Shown in pieces: positions 35,208-44,762 of a DNA stretch of 64,000 nt. Source of the DNA: Melitaea cinxia (taxonomy: Eukaryota > Arthropoda > Insecta > Lepidoptera > Nymphalidae). The notes beneath the pieces are model-generated. The model made no database searches. It was not told the DNA's origin and saw only the letters and a program-made list of their open reading frames with translations. Numbering within the stretch: position 1 is the first letter of the stretch; each line of letters starts with the position of its first letter. Both the position numbers and the translations under genes were made by a program. The stretch is taken from contig NC_059406.1 of NCBI RefSeq assembly GCF_905220565.1, positions 7,326,001 to 7,390,000 of the forward strand, written 5' to 3'.

Positions 35208-36600
35208 ATGAACGAACAAATGTCTCTCTTCGCTTCCGGTATGGAAGCTATTATTCAGAAAATATGTGAAGTTATAGGCCTGCCCCCTGACAATACATCT
35301 GTTTTTAGCAAGTGTGCGAGTTAGTTGCAATATTTTGTGGTGATTGGTGGGTACATCGATATGTTAGTTCTTTTCGGTCGTTCTGTTGTATTCTTATCGG
35401 TGTGTAAGTGGTTTTTGTTCAGTGTTCGATTACGTTATTCGATTTACCGGTTATTTGTTGAATTTAGTTTTGTTTTAATACGTGATACGTAGGTAATTGT
35501 GTAGCGATTGATTTTGCGATTCTGTTTTTGTTTCGATTCAGTTACAATGTCAGATTGTGAGCGTGATCGTAGTATCGAGCCCCCGCGGTAGTCGCAACCC
35601 CAGTCGTGAGTGTCGCCGCAATAGCCGTGGTTGTCACAACGGTCATGAGCGTCGTGATGAGTTTCAGCGTCGCGGCAATCCCGGCGGCGCTGTAGCAGAG
35701 CGACGCGTGGATGTCTGTACAGTGGCAGGCGTTTGTGGAAAATTACAACAATCTTGTGAGTCGTACTATTTTTATTTTGATTCCAGTGCCGAATATTATC
35801 TTGTTAGACAAACTGTTGGCCGTAACTTCATAGGGCGATTATTCATTTACAGGCTGTAGGTTATGCTAATGAAGATTGTACTGAACAAGTCCTTTGTGAC
35901 GTGTTGATTAGTGGTAGTCGTTTATCGATTCTACTTCATGTGATTGCCCGATGATTGTTTCAAATATGACGTAATCATTGGTCGAGAATCGCAAAATAAA
36001 AATCTGTTGCTACCTGTACTTACGAACCGGGACTCTTGTACAATCTTGACGATATCGACATAGGTATTCTGAGTAATGAATCTCTGCTGTCCTTGCTTAA
36101 GGAATTTGTTCACGCTTTTATTGATTGTTTACCCCACACGCGTGTCACATCTAGTGAACTAATAATTAGATTTCATGATGCGAATCATACTGTTTAGCGT
36201 ACTGTTTAACGTCTTACAGGCTCAGTCCAGATGAAAGGTAGATAGTGCGTTCTAAGATTAGAGAGCTAATAGAAGCTAACATCATTTGCCCCAGTCGGTT
36301 TCTGTTTGTGAGTCCTATACTACTTGTGAGGAAATGAACTCTAACGCGGTGCCAGATAGGTTCTCTTTGCTTTTTATAGCAGAGTAAGTGGCTAGGAACA
36401 TAGAAACGAGTGCGAGTTACGACAAATTTAGATTTACTAAAATTAAGGCTAAAATTTTAAAGTTTAACATTGGTGACTTGGTCTTAATTCAAAACGAAGA
36501 GGTAAATCAGACAAAATTAGAACGTACCTACAAATTTACTCACGATAGGTTAGGGAAAATACCAGTAGGTCATGTACCAGGCGAAATTGATGTAATTTAA
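35208..36600 (+). pseudogene. Decayed gag-pol of the LTR element
   Basis: Pieces of a Ty3/gypsy polyprotein appear in the right order but with stops and deletions. ATG 35208 opens a 39-codon gag-like frame (MNEQMSLFASGMEAIIQ) that stops in 'gcgagttag'. 35547-35800 holds an Arg/Ser-rich segment starting MSDCERDRSIEPPR before a stop. 36215-36336 encodes YRLSPDER, a stop, IVRSKIRELIEANIICPSR and FLFVSPILLVRK: the conserved lead-in to a gypsy reverse transcriptase. Directly after it, 36410-36580 encodes YDKFRFTKIKAKI, FNIGDLVLIQNEE and QTKLERTYK, the integrase C-terminal domain. The catalytic reverse transcriptase, RNase H and integrase core between them are gone. No working protein is expected. 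Confidence 0.7.
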
Positions 36601-37012
36601 GATCTTGTTGATAATGAAGCTTAAGAAACCTGAGTGAATGACTTTATCGACCGTAATGTGTTTGACCGTACCAGTAGTTATTTCGTAGTCGTAGTCCGTG
36701 GGTGTGCGATGTGCGTTTAACTCTGGCGGAGGTCGTGGTCTATGGAGACCGTTGTGAGAGAGTAATGTGTTTGCTCTTCGGCTAGAGAGCCGTGGTGTTA
36801 GAGGTATTCACTCGGAGATTTCTGAAAGCTTGGTTGTAACTTGTTGTGGAAGTAGAGTACGTCTATAGTTTTGGTTGTGATAACGTCGATGGTACATGGC
36901 TGTGGTATTTATGTGTAGTGATTAGTTATGACTGAGATTATTGTAAAGTTCTTCAAATATCTTAAGTTTAGAGCGTAGTTTGTCTACTTTCCCCTTTTAC
37001 GTAGAGTTTGAC
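36601..37012 (+). other. Interior of LTR element, post-integrase remnant
   Basis: The sequence contains 'ggcggaggtcgtggtctatg' and similar G-rich phrases like those after pol in gypsy elements. No open frame of note remains. Confidence 0.4.
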
Positions 37013-37480
37013 TGAGTAGCATGAGCTGCTGTCGCTCGATTTAGGTGACAGTGGCGACTCTTGATTACGGTTATCGTCACTCGATGGAGGTGGCAAGGTT
37101 ATCGTCACTCGCTGAGTGGCATGAGCTGCTGTCGCTCGAATTAAGTGACAGTGGCGACTCTTGATTACGGTTATCGTCACTCGATGGAGGTGGCAAGGTT
37201 ATCGTCACTCGCTGAGTGGCATGAGCTACTGTCGCTCGATTTAGGTGACAGTTCGACTCTCAATTACGGTTATCGTCACTCTCTGAGTGGCATGAGTTAC
37301 TGTTGCTCGATTTAGGTGACAGTAACGACTCTTTCAATTACGGTTATCGTCACTCTCTGAGTGGCATGAGTTACTGTCGCTCGATTTAGGTGACAGTAAC
37401 GACTCTTTTAATTAAGGTTATCGTCACTCTCTGAGTGGCATGAGCTGCTGTCGCTCGATTTAGGTGACAGTGGCGACTTT
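37013..37480 (+). repeat. Minisatellite with 100-bp and 71-74-bp units
   Basis: Units share 'gagtggcatgagctgctgtc' and 'tttaggtgacagtggcgac'. The ATGAG anchor falls at 37021, 37121, 37221, 37292, 37366 and 37440. The first two intervals are 100 bp and carry an extra ~28-bp 'gatggaggtggcaagg' segment; the later ones are 71-74 bp without it. Each unit has an internal inverted repeat (GTCGC...GCGAC). The short open frame across it is a repeat artefact. Confidence 0.85.
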
Positions 37481-37484
37481 CTTC

Positions 37485-38335
37485 TTAGTCGTTCACTCTT
37501 GACAGAGTGGTCATGGTTGACGACGATTCATTGGCTAAAGTAGCTCCCGCTATACGTCTCCACTTGATGCGGTTTTCGGCGTCTCGAGAACTCTGGACTA
37601 TGGAGGTCTGTGTCGCAGCTTTGATAAGGTCTGTCCAGCGCGTAGGTGATCGACCGCGTGACCGCTTGCCTTCTACCTGCCCTTGGACAACGAGTCGCTC
37701 TATGGATTGTTCGTTTCGAACAATGTGTCTGAAATATTTCAGGATTCGAGTTTGCACAGTCGACGACAATCTCTGCTTGATTTTTAATTCCTGTAGGATC
37801 GAAATATTGGTCCTAAACGCTGTCCCAAGGGATCCGCAGCAGTCGCCGCCAGCACCACATCTCGAGTGCGTCGATTTTGCGTCGGTCTTTGAGTCTAACC
37901 GTCCACGTTTTCTGCGCCATAAAGAAATATCGGGAAGATTAAGCTTCTCATTAGGCGGACTTTCGTGGCTCTGGTGATATTACGGTTGCACCAGACTCTT
38001 TTTAACTTGCCAACGGCAGATCTTGTAATAGCACATCTCCTTCGAATCTCGTCTTCGCATCCTCCGGTGTTTGCAATAGTGAAACCAAGGTACACATAAG
38101 ATTGGACAACCTCACAGTTGCCAATCATAGAGATGTCAGGATGGTTTAGTTCGGCTCGATCCACTATCATCATTTTGGTCTTATCTCTTTTGATCGTAAG
38201 TCCAAAGGAGAGGCTTGTTGTCTCTAGAAGTGTCAGCAGGTGTTCCATGTCCTCTTTTGTTTGAGTGAGAAGAGTAGTATCATCGGCATACCTCAAGTTA
38301 GATATTTTTCTACCTCCCACTGAAATCAGTCTGTA
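37485..38335 (-). pseudogene. RTE-like LINE ORF fragment (reverse transcriptase to C-terminus), frameshifted
   Basis: It lies antisense inside the LTR element. From 38320 down, the frame reads ISNLRYADDTTLLTQTKED, with catalytic YADD, followed by the thumb region and RRRCAITRSAVGKLKRVW. At about 37900 the frame shifts and continues as RRKIDALEMWCWRRLLRIPW, then in another frame from 37769 as ILKYFRHIVRNEQSIERLV and KRSRGRSPTRWTDLI, the usual C-terminus of lepidopteran RTE-like LINEs. The endonuclease and most of the palm are missing, so it is a 5'-truncated, frame-broken insertion. It interrupts the LTR element and was carried along when that element last moved. RTE assignment is by motif memory. 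Confidence 0.75.
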
Positions 38336-38572
38336 GCGACTTTATGTAGAACTAATAATGGAGTCCTGTTTATACCAATCGGGATTGGTTAATTTTGATT
38401 TAATGATAGTTTCGCGTATGGTTGTATGGTGTGTTATCAAAAGTGGTTGTACTATCACTTTATCCTTGATTAAGTGTGAATCAGGATAGGCCGAGATGAG
38501 ACTTTGATACCGCAGTACCTTTTTCCCTTTTTACAGCATCACACGAGGACGTGTGACTTGTCAAGATGGCCG
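38336..38572 (+). other. 3' untranslated interior of the LTR element
   Basis: The segment between the RTE fragment and the 3' LTR includes 'acgaggacgtgtgacttgtc' and 'aagatggccg' just before the LTR, where a polypurine tract is expected; the purine run is short and interrupted. Confidence 0.4.
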
Positions 38573-39296
38573 TGTCGCAGAGTATGAATACGGAACGTCA
38601 AGTGTTTGACTTGGGTGTATTCAGATAATGTCAGTTGTCAATTATTAGCTGTTAGAGTAGTGAGGTGATTGACGCGCCACCTAGCACATCGTTCGATAGT
38701 CACCTACCCTCATTTATTATATTACTCGAATTGTTCTGACGTGTATAAAACGAACGGTTTCACCTCGGCTAAGGCAGTCTTGGCTCTGGCTTGGCACGAT
38801 ACACTTGTTGTATCCTGCTAGTAGCTTAACCTAGACTCATTCAATAATTAATTTGTGCAATCGAATTAATTATTACCTATTACGATTAATTTGACTAGGC
38901 GAGGCGTATAACTCGAGCAGTGAAGGTGAGCGTTGATGCGCATCTAAGGAGGCCTCCTTAAACCTACACCTGGGTCGCAAGTCCTAGGCACTGCTCTGAG
39001 TTACTCCCTCTGCCACACGATGGACTCGGTACCCGCACGGTGAACCGTGAATCCATCGAATGCTAAGAAGTTAGTCTTCGCCTCCTTAACTAATAACTAC
39101 CCGCCTTCCGTACTGCGTTACCTTTCTGTTAACTGATTCCTGTGTTATAATAATTTGGTGATATCATTAATTGTGTTTACTTGTGTCAACATTACCCACT
39201 TATGCCCACAGTAGACTGAGTGAGTACTCTGAGATCATGAGAAAGAGAAATATACCTTCAAGCCGAAAAGTATACCTTCTTCCTTCTTTTCTGACA
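38573..39296 (+). repeat. 3' LTR (724 bp)
   Basis: Same sequence as the 5' LTR apart from five substitutions and one inserted C in the TCTTCC stretch near its end. It is followed by 'tatatatatat'. Confidence 0.9.
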
Positions 39297-39659
39297 TATA
39301 TATATATGACACGTATAGCAAAGACAATGAACTCTTAAAAAAGTATATAAGTTATGTACGAAACCCACATATTATTGCTTTATTATCCTCCTTTCAAACT
39401 TTCGTCATAACCATGCAATGGTGGAAAATAATGTTGTGATATTTAGAATATATTAAGATTGCAATTTTCATAAATCGAATCTGCCTTCTTCTGTTTATGG
39501 AGTAGAGGCAAAAAAAGCATAATAATTATATCCTCTAATCTATTACTAAAAGAAGTTGTATAACAAAAATATATTTGTTTTTTACTACACACTACTACTA
39601 AATATTTTTCTCTCTAGATAGTAGATAATATATAAACTCAAATAATTTAATAATATTGG
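39297..39659. other. AT-rich DNA between LTR element and LINE-2
   Basis: It contains no gene. It may include the start of the LINE-2 5' UTR, whose boundary I cannot place. Confidence 0.4.
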
Positions 39660-39882
39660 TATTTCGCGGGTAGGTGCGAAAGTGTCAACACTCAATCTAT
39701 AAGTGCTCTAAATTTATTTCAAATTTTTGAGTTTTTGTTCAAAAGTTTGTAAGTTTTTTTATGTGTGGCTTCTAAGTATACTGCATACTACCTGCCAGCT
39801 ATTGAAATCCTGTTGAAAGACATATACATATACCGCAATCTACTTCATCACTTTGATTCCTAAAATCAACTCAGTACCGGAC

Positions 39883-40632
39883 ATGGAAACAGTGAAGGAA
39901 TCTATTGCTGCTCTCTCGGATACGGTGAATACTAAATTAAATGATTTCCAGCGAGACCTAGATAAAGTTAGCTCTAACTCGCCACTAACAACAGCGTCAC
40001 TGGTTGCAGAGTTTTCATCGTTCAAGTCTTTTATTTTTTCTGCCTTGAATGCACTACAACGCCAGGTTGATTTACTGGGCGGGGAGATTGACCGTCTTGA
40101 GACCAGGAGAAGGCGCAAGATGTTACTGCTGCATGGAGTGCCCGAGGAAAAAAACGAAAATACCTCCGCCATAGTAACAACCCTTGCTGCGGATCACCTA
40201 AATCTCGCCAATTTTTCAAGCAGCAGTATCAAGGATTCTTACCGCCTAGGCCGCGCTTTAGATAAAAAGCCTAGACCTATAGTGATTAAATTTACCGATA
40301 CTGCTGTCCGCGATAGGGTTTGGTTCGCAAAAACGAAGCTTAAGGATACAGGATATACGCAATCCGAGTTTTTAACTAGGACCCGCCATAAGGTGTTCAT
40401 GGAGGCGAGGCAACGTTTTGGCATTAGTAACTGCTGGACGCGCGAAGGCTGTATCCACATTATGACGACAGATGGTGAACGTCACAGGGTGGAGACGTTG
40501 TCAGACCTTAGGAGTATCTCGGACTCAACTACGCAGAAATCACCAACACCTAAGAAGAGTGAAGACCCCAAACCTGTTGAACGTAAGCAACTGGCGTTTT
40601 CGCGCACAAAGAGAACTGTAAAACATAAATAG
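39883..40632 (+). CDS. LINE-2 ORF1 protein: coiled coil, RRM-like and C-terminal domain
   Basis: This is a LINE ORF1 nucleic-acid-binding protein of 249 aa. I start at ATG 39883 (METVKESIAALSD); the frame runs open ten codons further to a TTG, but Met is the natural start. Residues 1-80 form a long heptad-like helix, interrupted by a Ser/Thr-rich patch, that should be a trimerising coiled coil. RRRRKMLLLHGVPEE begins an RRM-like fold as in L1-type ORF1p. The following block (SIKDSYRLGR, KPRPIVIKF, VWFAKTKLKDTG) and QRFGISNCWTREGCIHI match the C-terminal RNA-binding part. The last 40 residues are Lys/Ser/Thr-rich. No zinc knuckle is visible. It would bind the element's own RNA and act with ORF2. 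Confidence 0.82.
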   Translation: METVKESIAALSDTVNTKLNDFQRDLDKVSSNSPLTTASLVAEFSSFKSFIFSALNALQRQVDLLGGEIDRLETRRRRKMLLLHGVPEEKNENTSAIVTTLAADHLNLANFSSSSIKDSYRLGRALDKKPRPIVIKFTDTAVRDRVWFAKTKLKDTGYTQSEFLTRTRHKVFMEARQRFGISNCWTREGCIHIMTTDGERHRVETLSDLRSISDSTTQKSPTPKKSEDPKPVERKQLAFSRTKRTVKHK

Positions 40633-41429
40633 TTTTCTATAGTAGTTTTATTAATATTCTTTTCTTTGTATGTGTATATATACGTATAGTCTTAATTTAT
40701 TATATTCATTCACTTTTATTTCATGTTTACCGCTACCAGTACTTAACCTTGACACACCATTTTATGATAACTTTTCTTGTTTATATTTATATTTGTTATG
40801 TAGGGTAAATTTAACTTTATAATTACTAAGAAATTGTTAACTTTAAAGCCAATTAGTTTTATTGTATTCGCGTATATATTTATTTGGGATTGCCACTGAC
40901 GATGTCTTAATACATATTGACATTGACGTGACAGTTCCATGGATGAGATTTTTGTTGTCAATGTTATGCGTTCGGAAATGTAATAGTTAAAACAAAGCTC
41001 TGTGCAAGTGTCGAGTTCTGTATTGATGTGATTATATTGTATTATTCCGTTTTAATTCATCTTTAAATTGATATATATGTAAAAAAAAATATTAGTTGGA
41101 TTATCTATTCTTAAAAATATTGTTAACTTAAATTTTAATATCATTATTATAATTTCTATAGTCTGGTAGTGTATTTGTCTCTCACGTGTATATGTATATC
41201 ACGTGTTTTGCTTCTATTGTTTTTCTTTTTTTTTGTTCTTCTAGTTTAATGATTTTTGTATATTCCTCTGCAGCTGGCGGGTGTATGGATGCCATTTTTT
41301 AGGGCTAATATAAATATACATATTATTATTGTATTATTACATAATTACATATTAATATATAATTATTTATATATTTATATTTTATAATAATTTCTATTAT
41401 ATTACTATTTTTTATACATACGCAAGTTT
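40633..41429 (+). other. Long AT-rich spacer between LINE-2 ORF1 and ORF2
   Basis: 797 bp without coding signal. LINE ORFs usually overlap or sit a few dozen bases apart (11 bp in LINE-1 here), so this spacer is unusual. It could hold a small insertion or an internal promoter; I see no element ends in it. Confidence 0.6.
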
Positions 41430-44375
41430 ATGACTAGTGACAATGACGAAACATTTCATTCTTTTTCCTCCTCTGAATTGTGCAGCGATGACTTAAGCTT
41501 CCTTAGTATTCCTTCTCTTAGCGAAACTCTTGACTCTCAATTTCTTGATGTTCCAAAAAATTTAAATATCATCCATATTAATGCACAGAGTATTCCTGCT
41601 CACTATCCTGATATGTTGTCCTCTTTCCAAAATAATAATATTCATGCGATCTTGGTAAGTGAATCTTGGCTTAAGCCCTGCTTATCATCAGTTTCCTATT
41701 CCCTCCCAGGTTACGATTTAATCCGCAACGACCGCGTTGGGCGACCTGGAGGTGGCGTTGCCATCTACCTTCGCTCTCACATTTCCTACAAAATCGTTAG
41801 CCAATCTATTTCTCACGATGGGTTTGGCCCAGACCACCTATTCTTAGAAATCCACCTGTCTAGTACAAAGCTCCTTCTGGGTGTTTATTATAGCCCACCA
41901 CCCGCTGTTGACTATTTTGAGTCCCTTGAAAATCTCTTAGAAGTACTTACACCACAGTATAGTCACACGGTAGTGATGGGTGATTTTAACACCTGCCTCC
42001 TCCAGCAAGACTACAGAGCTTCACGCCTACGCTCTCTTGTAAGCTCTGTAAGCATGCACATCCTTCCCTTGAACGCCACCCATACCCTACCCACATGCTA
42101 TCCATCACTCCTTGATTTGATATTTGTCTCCTCTCCAGACTTTGTTGTTAAGCATGGACAGTGCCCGGCCGATGCATTCTCTTACCACGATCTCATTTTC
42201 CTCTCATATAAGATCAGACCACCAAAGGCAAAGTCGAGAATTCTTCTGCAGCGCAGTTTTGGGGGTATGGAGTTGAACCGCCTACGTGAGGACGCTGCTA
42301 TGATTGACTGGTCAGCGTTATTTAGCTCTTCTGCAGTGGATGAAAAAATTGATATCTTTAACTCCCGCCTAATCCAACTATACGATGTACATGCTCCTGT
42401 TCGACCCGTGCGTATTAGACATCTGCCTGCTCCCTGGCTTACAACGGAAATTAAGTCGTTACAGCTTCTAAAGAACAAAGCAAAAGTCAGATATAAGGCT
42501 GACCCGAGCCCGTCGAACAAGGAGAAGTATAGAATATCTCGGAATCGCTGCAACAAGGCATGTAGGGATGCACAACGACGCCATATCCATACTTCTGTTT
42601 CAGAGGAAGCAGATTCTGCGAAAATTTGGAAATTCCTCAAATCACTAGGAGTTGGCAAAATCAAACAAAATATAGCTTCAAACTCATTTAACCTTAACCA
42701 ACTTAATAAATATTTCACATCCTCTGTCAATATAGACTCTAGGACTAAATCTAACACTCTCAACCAACTTTCTGCTATACGAACTCCTTTACTGTCATCA
42801 TCTTTTACTTTCTCTCAATTGTCTGTATGTGATGTCAAGAAGAGCATATTAGCCGTTAATTCAGATGCCGTAGGATCTGATTCTATTAGCCGTAATATGA
42901 TCATCCCTATCTTAGATTCCCTTCTACCTGTTATAACTCATATCTTAAACGAATCCTTGTGTACCAATACCTTTCCTACCTGCTGGAAAGACGCTCAAAT
43001 TATTCCTTTACCCAAGAAACCTAATTCCATCGCCTTTTCTGATCTTCGTCCAATATCAATCCTTCCTTTTTTGTCCAAAGTCTTAGAGCGTCTTGTCCAT
43101 CAGCAGCTTTCACTGTTCCTGCACTCAAACAATCTCCTAAATCCTTATCAGTCCGGTTTCCGTAAAGGTCATAGTACGGCTACGGCTCTGGTCAAAATCA
43201 CTGACGACATTCGATTAGCTATGGACGGACAGAATCTCACGGTATTGACCCTGCTAGACTTTAGCAATGCGTTTAATACTGTCGATTTTGATATTCTACT
43301 GGCTATCTTGTGTTCTCTTGGCATATCTCCATCGGCAATTGGCTGGTTTCATAGTTACTTGTGCGGACGGCGGCAGCGTCTGCGTGTCGAAAATTCATTT
43401 TCAGACTGGTTAAACGTAATTGCCGGCGTTCCACAAGGTGGCGTGTTGTCTCCTCTTCTTTTTTCGATCTTCATAAACTCTCTCGGTCCTCATATAACTT
43501 CTCCCTATCACCTGTATGCAGACGATCTCCAAATTTACTCTCATGCAAAATTAGTGGACTTACCGACCTCTATAATTGAGTTGAATAATGACTTGGACAA
43601 CATTCATAGTTGGAGTAAATCATACGGTTTAAACGTCAATCCTTCTAAGTGTCAAGTCATTATCATCGGTAGTTCAAAACTAGTGTCTCGAATTGACTGG
43701 TCACTTATACCACCCGTCATTTTTAATAACACTGTTATTAATTACAGCGATAAAGTAAAAAACCTCGGTATGATTTTTGACAGTCACCTCTCGTGGACGC
43801 ATCAACTGAGTGAGTTAAGTCGCAAATTATTCGCAGCTATCAGATCCCTCCGCCGGCTTCAATATTTTCTTCCTATGCCTACCAAAATTGCGTTAGCACA
43901 GTCACTCCTACTACCGATTCTTGACTATGCTGATATTTGTTACCTAGACCTTAAAGAGGAGCAGTTAAATAAGCTTGAGCGCCTCCAGAATCTCTGCATA
44001 CGGTTCATATTTGGTCTTCGCAAATATGACCATGTCTCCGATTTTCGTAATCAACTCAAGTGGCTCCCTATCCGCCTTCGCAGGAATACTCACATCCTTT
44101 CTTTACTATATTGTGTACTTTTCCATCCAGATACACCGCGTTATCTCAAAAATCGCTTTGAGTTTCTCTGTGACACTCATGAACGTTCCCTCAGGTCATC
44201 TTCAACCTTAACACTCAAAACTCCTTCTCATACTACTTCCTTTTATTCAAACTCCTTTTCTGTTAAAGCTGTACAACTTTGGAACTCTCTTCCTCTCTCT
44301 ATAAGAAAAGCTCAATCTCTTGCCTGTTTTAAAAAATATCTAAAGGCGCATTTTTTGTCACTAAATACTTCATAA
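41430..44375 (+). CDS. LINE-2 ORF2: endonuclease and reverse transcriptase
   Basis: 981 aa from a true ATG. After a ~45-residue Ser/Asp-rich leader the endonuclease starts at NIIHINAQSI, with SESW for the second motif, GGGVAIYLRSH, GDFN at 184-187 and a Y-H-D terminal motif (FSYHDLIFLS). The reverse transcriptase covers about residues 480-760: LRPISILPFLSKVLERLV, QSGFRKGHSTATALVKITDD, DFSNAFNTVDFDIL, GVPQGG near 666 and catalytic YADD at 696-699. A thumb/C-terminal region with LPIRLRRNTHILSLLYC and ending in FKKYLKAHFLS follows. No RNase H is seen. The SESW and YHD variants are tolerated in this group. Its length, intact motifs and absence of stops indicate a potentially active copy. Confidence 0.9.
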   Translation: MTSDNDETFHSFSSSELCSDDLSFLSIPSLSETLDSQFLDVPKNLNIIHINAQSIPAHYPDMLSSFQNNNIHAILVSESWLKPCLSSVSYSLPGYDLIRNDRVGRPGGGVAIYLRSHISYKIVSQSISHDGFGPDHLFLEIHLSSTKLLLGVYYSPPPAVDYFESLENLLEVLTPQYSHTVVMGDFNTCLLQQDYRASRLRSLVSSVSMHILPLNATHTLPTCYPSLLDLIFVSSPDFVVKHGQCPADAFSYHDLIFLSYKIRPPKAKSRILLQRSFGGMELNRLREDAAMIDWSALFSSSAVDEKIDIFNSRLIQLYDVHAPVRPVRIRHLPAPWLTTEIKSLQLLKNKAKVRYKADPSPSNKEKYRISRNRCNKACRDAQRRHIHTSVSEEADSAKIWKFLKSLGVGKIKQNIASNSFNLNQLNKYFTSSVNIDSRTKSNTLNQLSAIRTPLLSSSFTFSQLSVCDVKKSILAVNSDAVGSDSISRNMIIPILDSLLPVITHILNESLCTNTFPTCWKDAQIIPLPKKPNSIAFSDLRPISILPFLSKVLERLVHQQLSLFLHSNNLLNPYQSGFRKGHSTATALVKITDDIRLAMDGQNLTVLTLLDFSNAFNTVDFDILLAILCSLGISPSAIGWFHSYLCGRRQRLRVENSFSDWLNVIAGVPQGGVLSPLLFSIFINSLGPHITSPYHLYADDLQIYSHAKLVDLPTSIIELNNDLDNIHSWSKSYGLNVNPSKCQVIIIGSSKLVSRIDWSLIPPVIFNNTVINYSDKVKNLGMIFDSHLSWTHQLSELSRKLFAAIRSLRRLQYFLPMPTKIALAQSLLLPILDYADICYLDLKEEQLNKLERLQNLCIRFIFGLRKYDHVSDFRNQLKWLPIRLRRNTHILSLLYCVLFHPDTPRYLKNRFEFLCDTHERSLRSSSTLTLKTPSHTTSFYSNSFSVKAVQLWNSLPLSIRKAQSLACFKKYLKAHFLSLNTS

Positions 44376-44427
44376 TTATCATTATCAGCTCCATAAATAT
44401 ATATATTATGTAGTATTTGTTTATGTA

Positions 44428-44475
<48 letters not shown>

Positions 44476-44762
44476 TTGTATATATGTATGTGTATGTATA
44501 TTGTGTGTATATGTATGTGTATATGTATATTTACTTCTGTTAATATCATACTGCTTGTTAACTATATACCAATTCTTTATCAACTGTTTGTACACTTCCC
44601 TACCGCTTCTCTTTTTCTTCGCTATGTCCTATGCCCAAAGGTTGTCTGGAAGAAATCGCTCTTAGCGATAAGATCGCCTTTGTACATCTTTCTTTTCATG
44701 TATCACTTTTGTTGTAATGTTTCTTTGTGGTGTACAATAAAGAGTATTTATTATTTATTATT
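44376..44762 (+). other. LINE-2 3' UTR with (TA)n tract and terminal hairpin
   Basis: A TA microsatellite occupies 44429-44471. The conserved 3' end contains 'gcccaaaggttgtctggaag', then a small hairpin TCGCT-CTT-AGCGA (44656-44668), then 'tgtacaataaagagta' and the terminal repeats. A stem-loop at this place is a plausible recognition site for the reverse transcriptase, which is inference. Confidence 0.65.

Larger units (their letters stand above)
34426..39296 (+). mobile_element. Ty3/gypsy-like LTR retrotransposon with young LTRs and a defective interior
   Basis: Direct repeats at 34426-35148 and 38573-39296 begin TGTCGCAG and end TCTGACA. By eye they differ at five substitutions and one 1-bp indel, about 99% identity. 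The 3.4-kb interior encodes no full gag or pol: it has a 39-codon gag-like start, reverse transcriptase and integrase remnants with stops, a minisatellite, and an antisense RTE LINE fragment. LTRs become identical at each transposition, so the interior was already defective when this copy inserted. It was therefore probably mobilised by a relative. The last bases before the 3' LTR, 'caagatggccg', do not form a clear polypurine tract. Confidence 0.88.
39660..44762 (+). mobile_element. LINE-2: Jockey/CR1-group non-LTR retrotransposon with both ORFs open
   Basis: ORF1 (39883-40632) and ORF2 (41430-44375) are uninterrupted. The 3' UTR ends in 'gtacaataaagagtattta' with (TTA)n/(TTTA)n repeats at about 44745-44762, a terminus common in lepidopteran LINEs. 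The left boundary is a guess. The copy looks young, with no stops in either frame. It differs from LINE-1 in ORF1 type (no zinc finger), in a long ORF1-ORF2 spacer, and in its 3' tail. Confidence 0.85.

Noticed and set aside
37507..37977. 156-aa plus-strand open frame in the LTR element
   Set aside because: It is the antisense shadow of the RTE-like reverse transcriptase fragment on the minus strand.
42182..42763. 193-aa minus-strand open frame inside LINE-2 ORF2
   Set aside because: It is antisense to conserved ORF2 coding and has no recognisable domain; a shadow frame.
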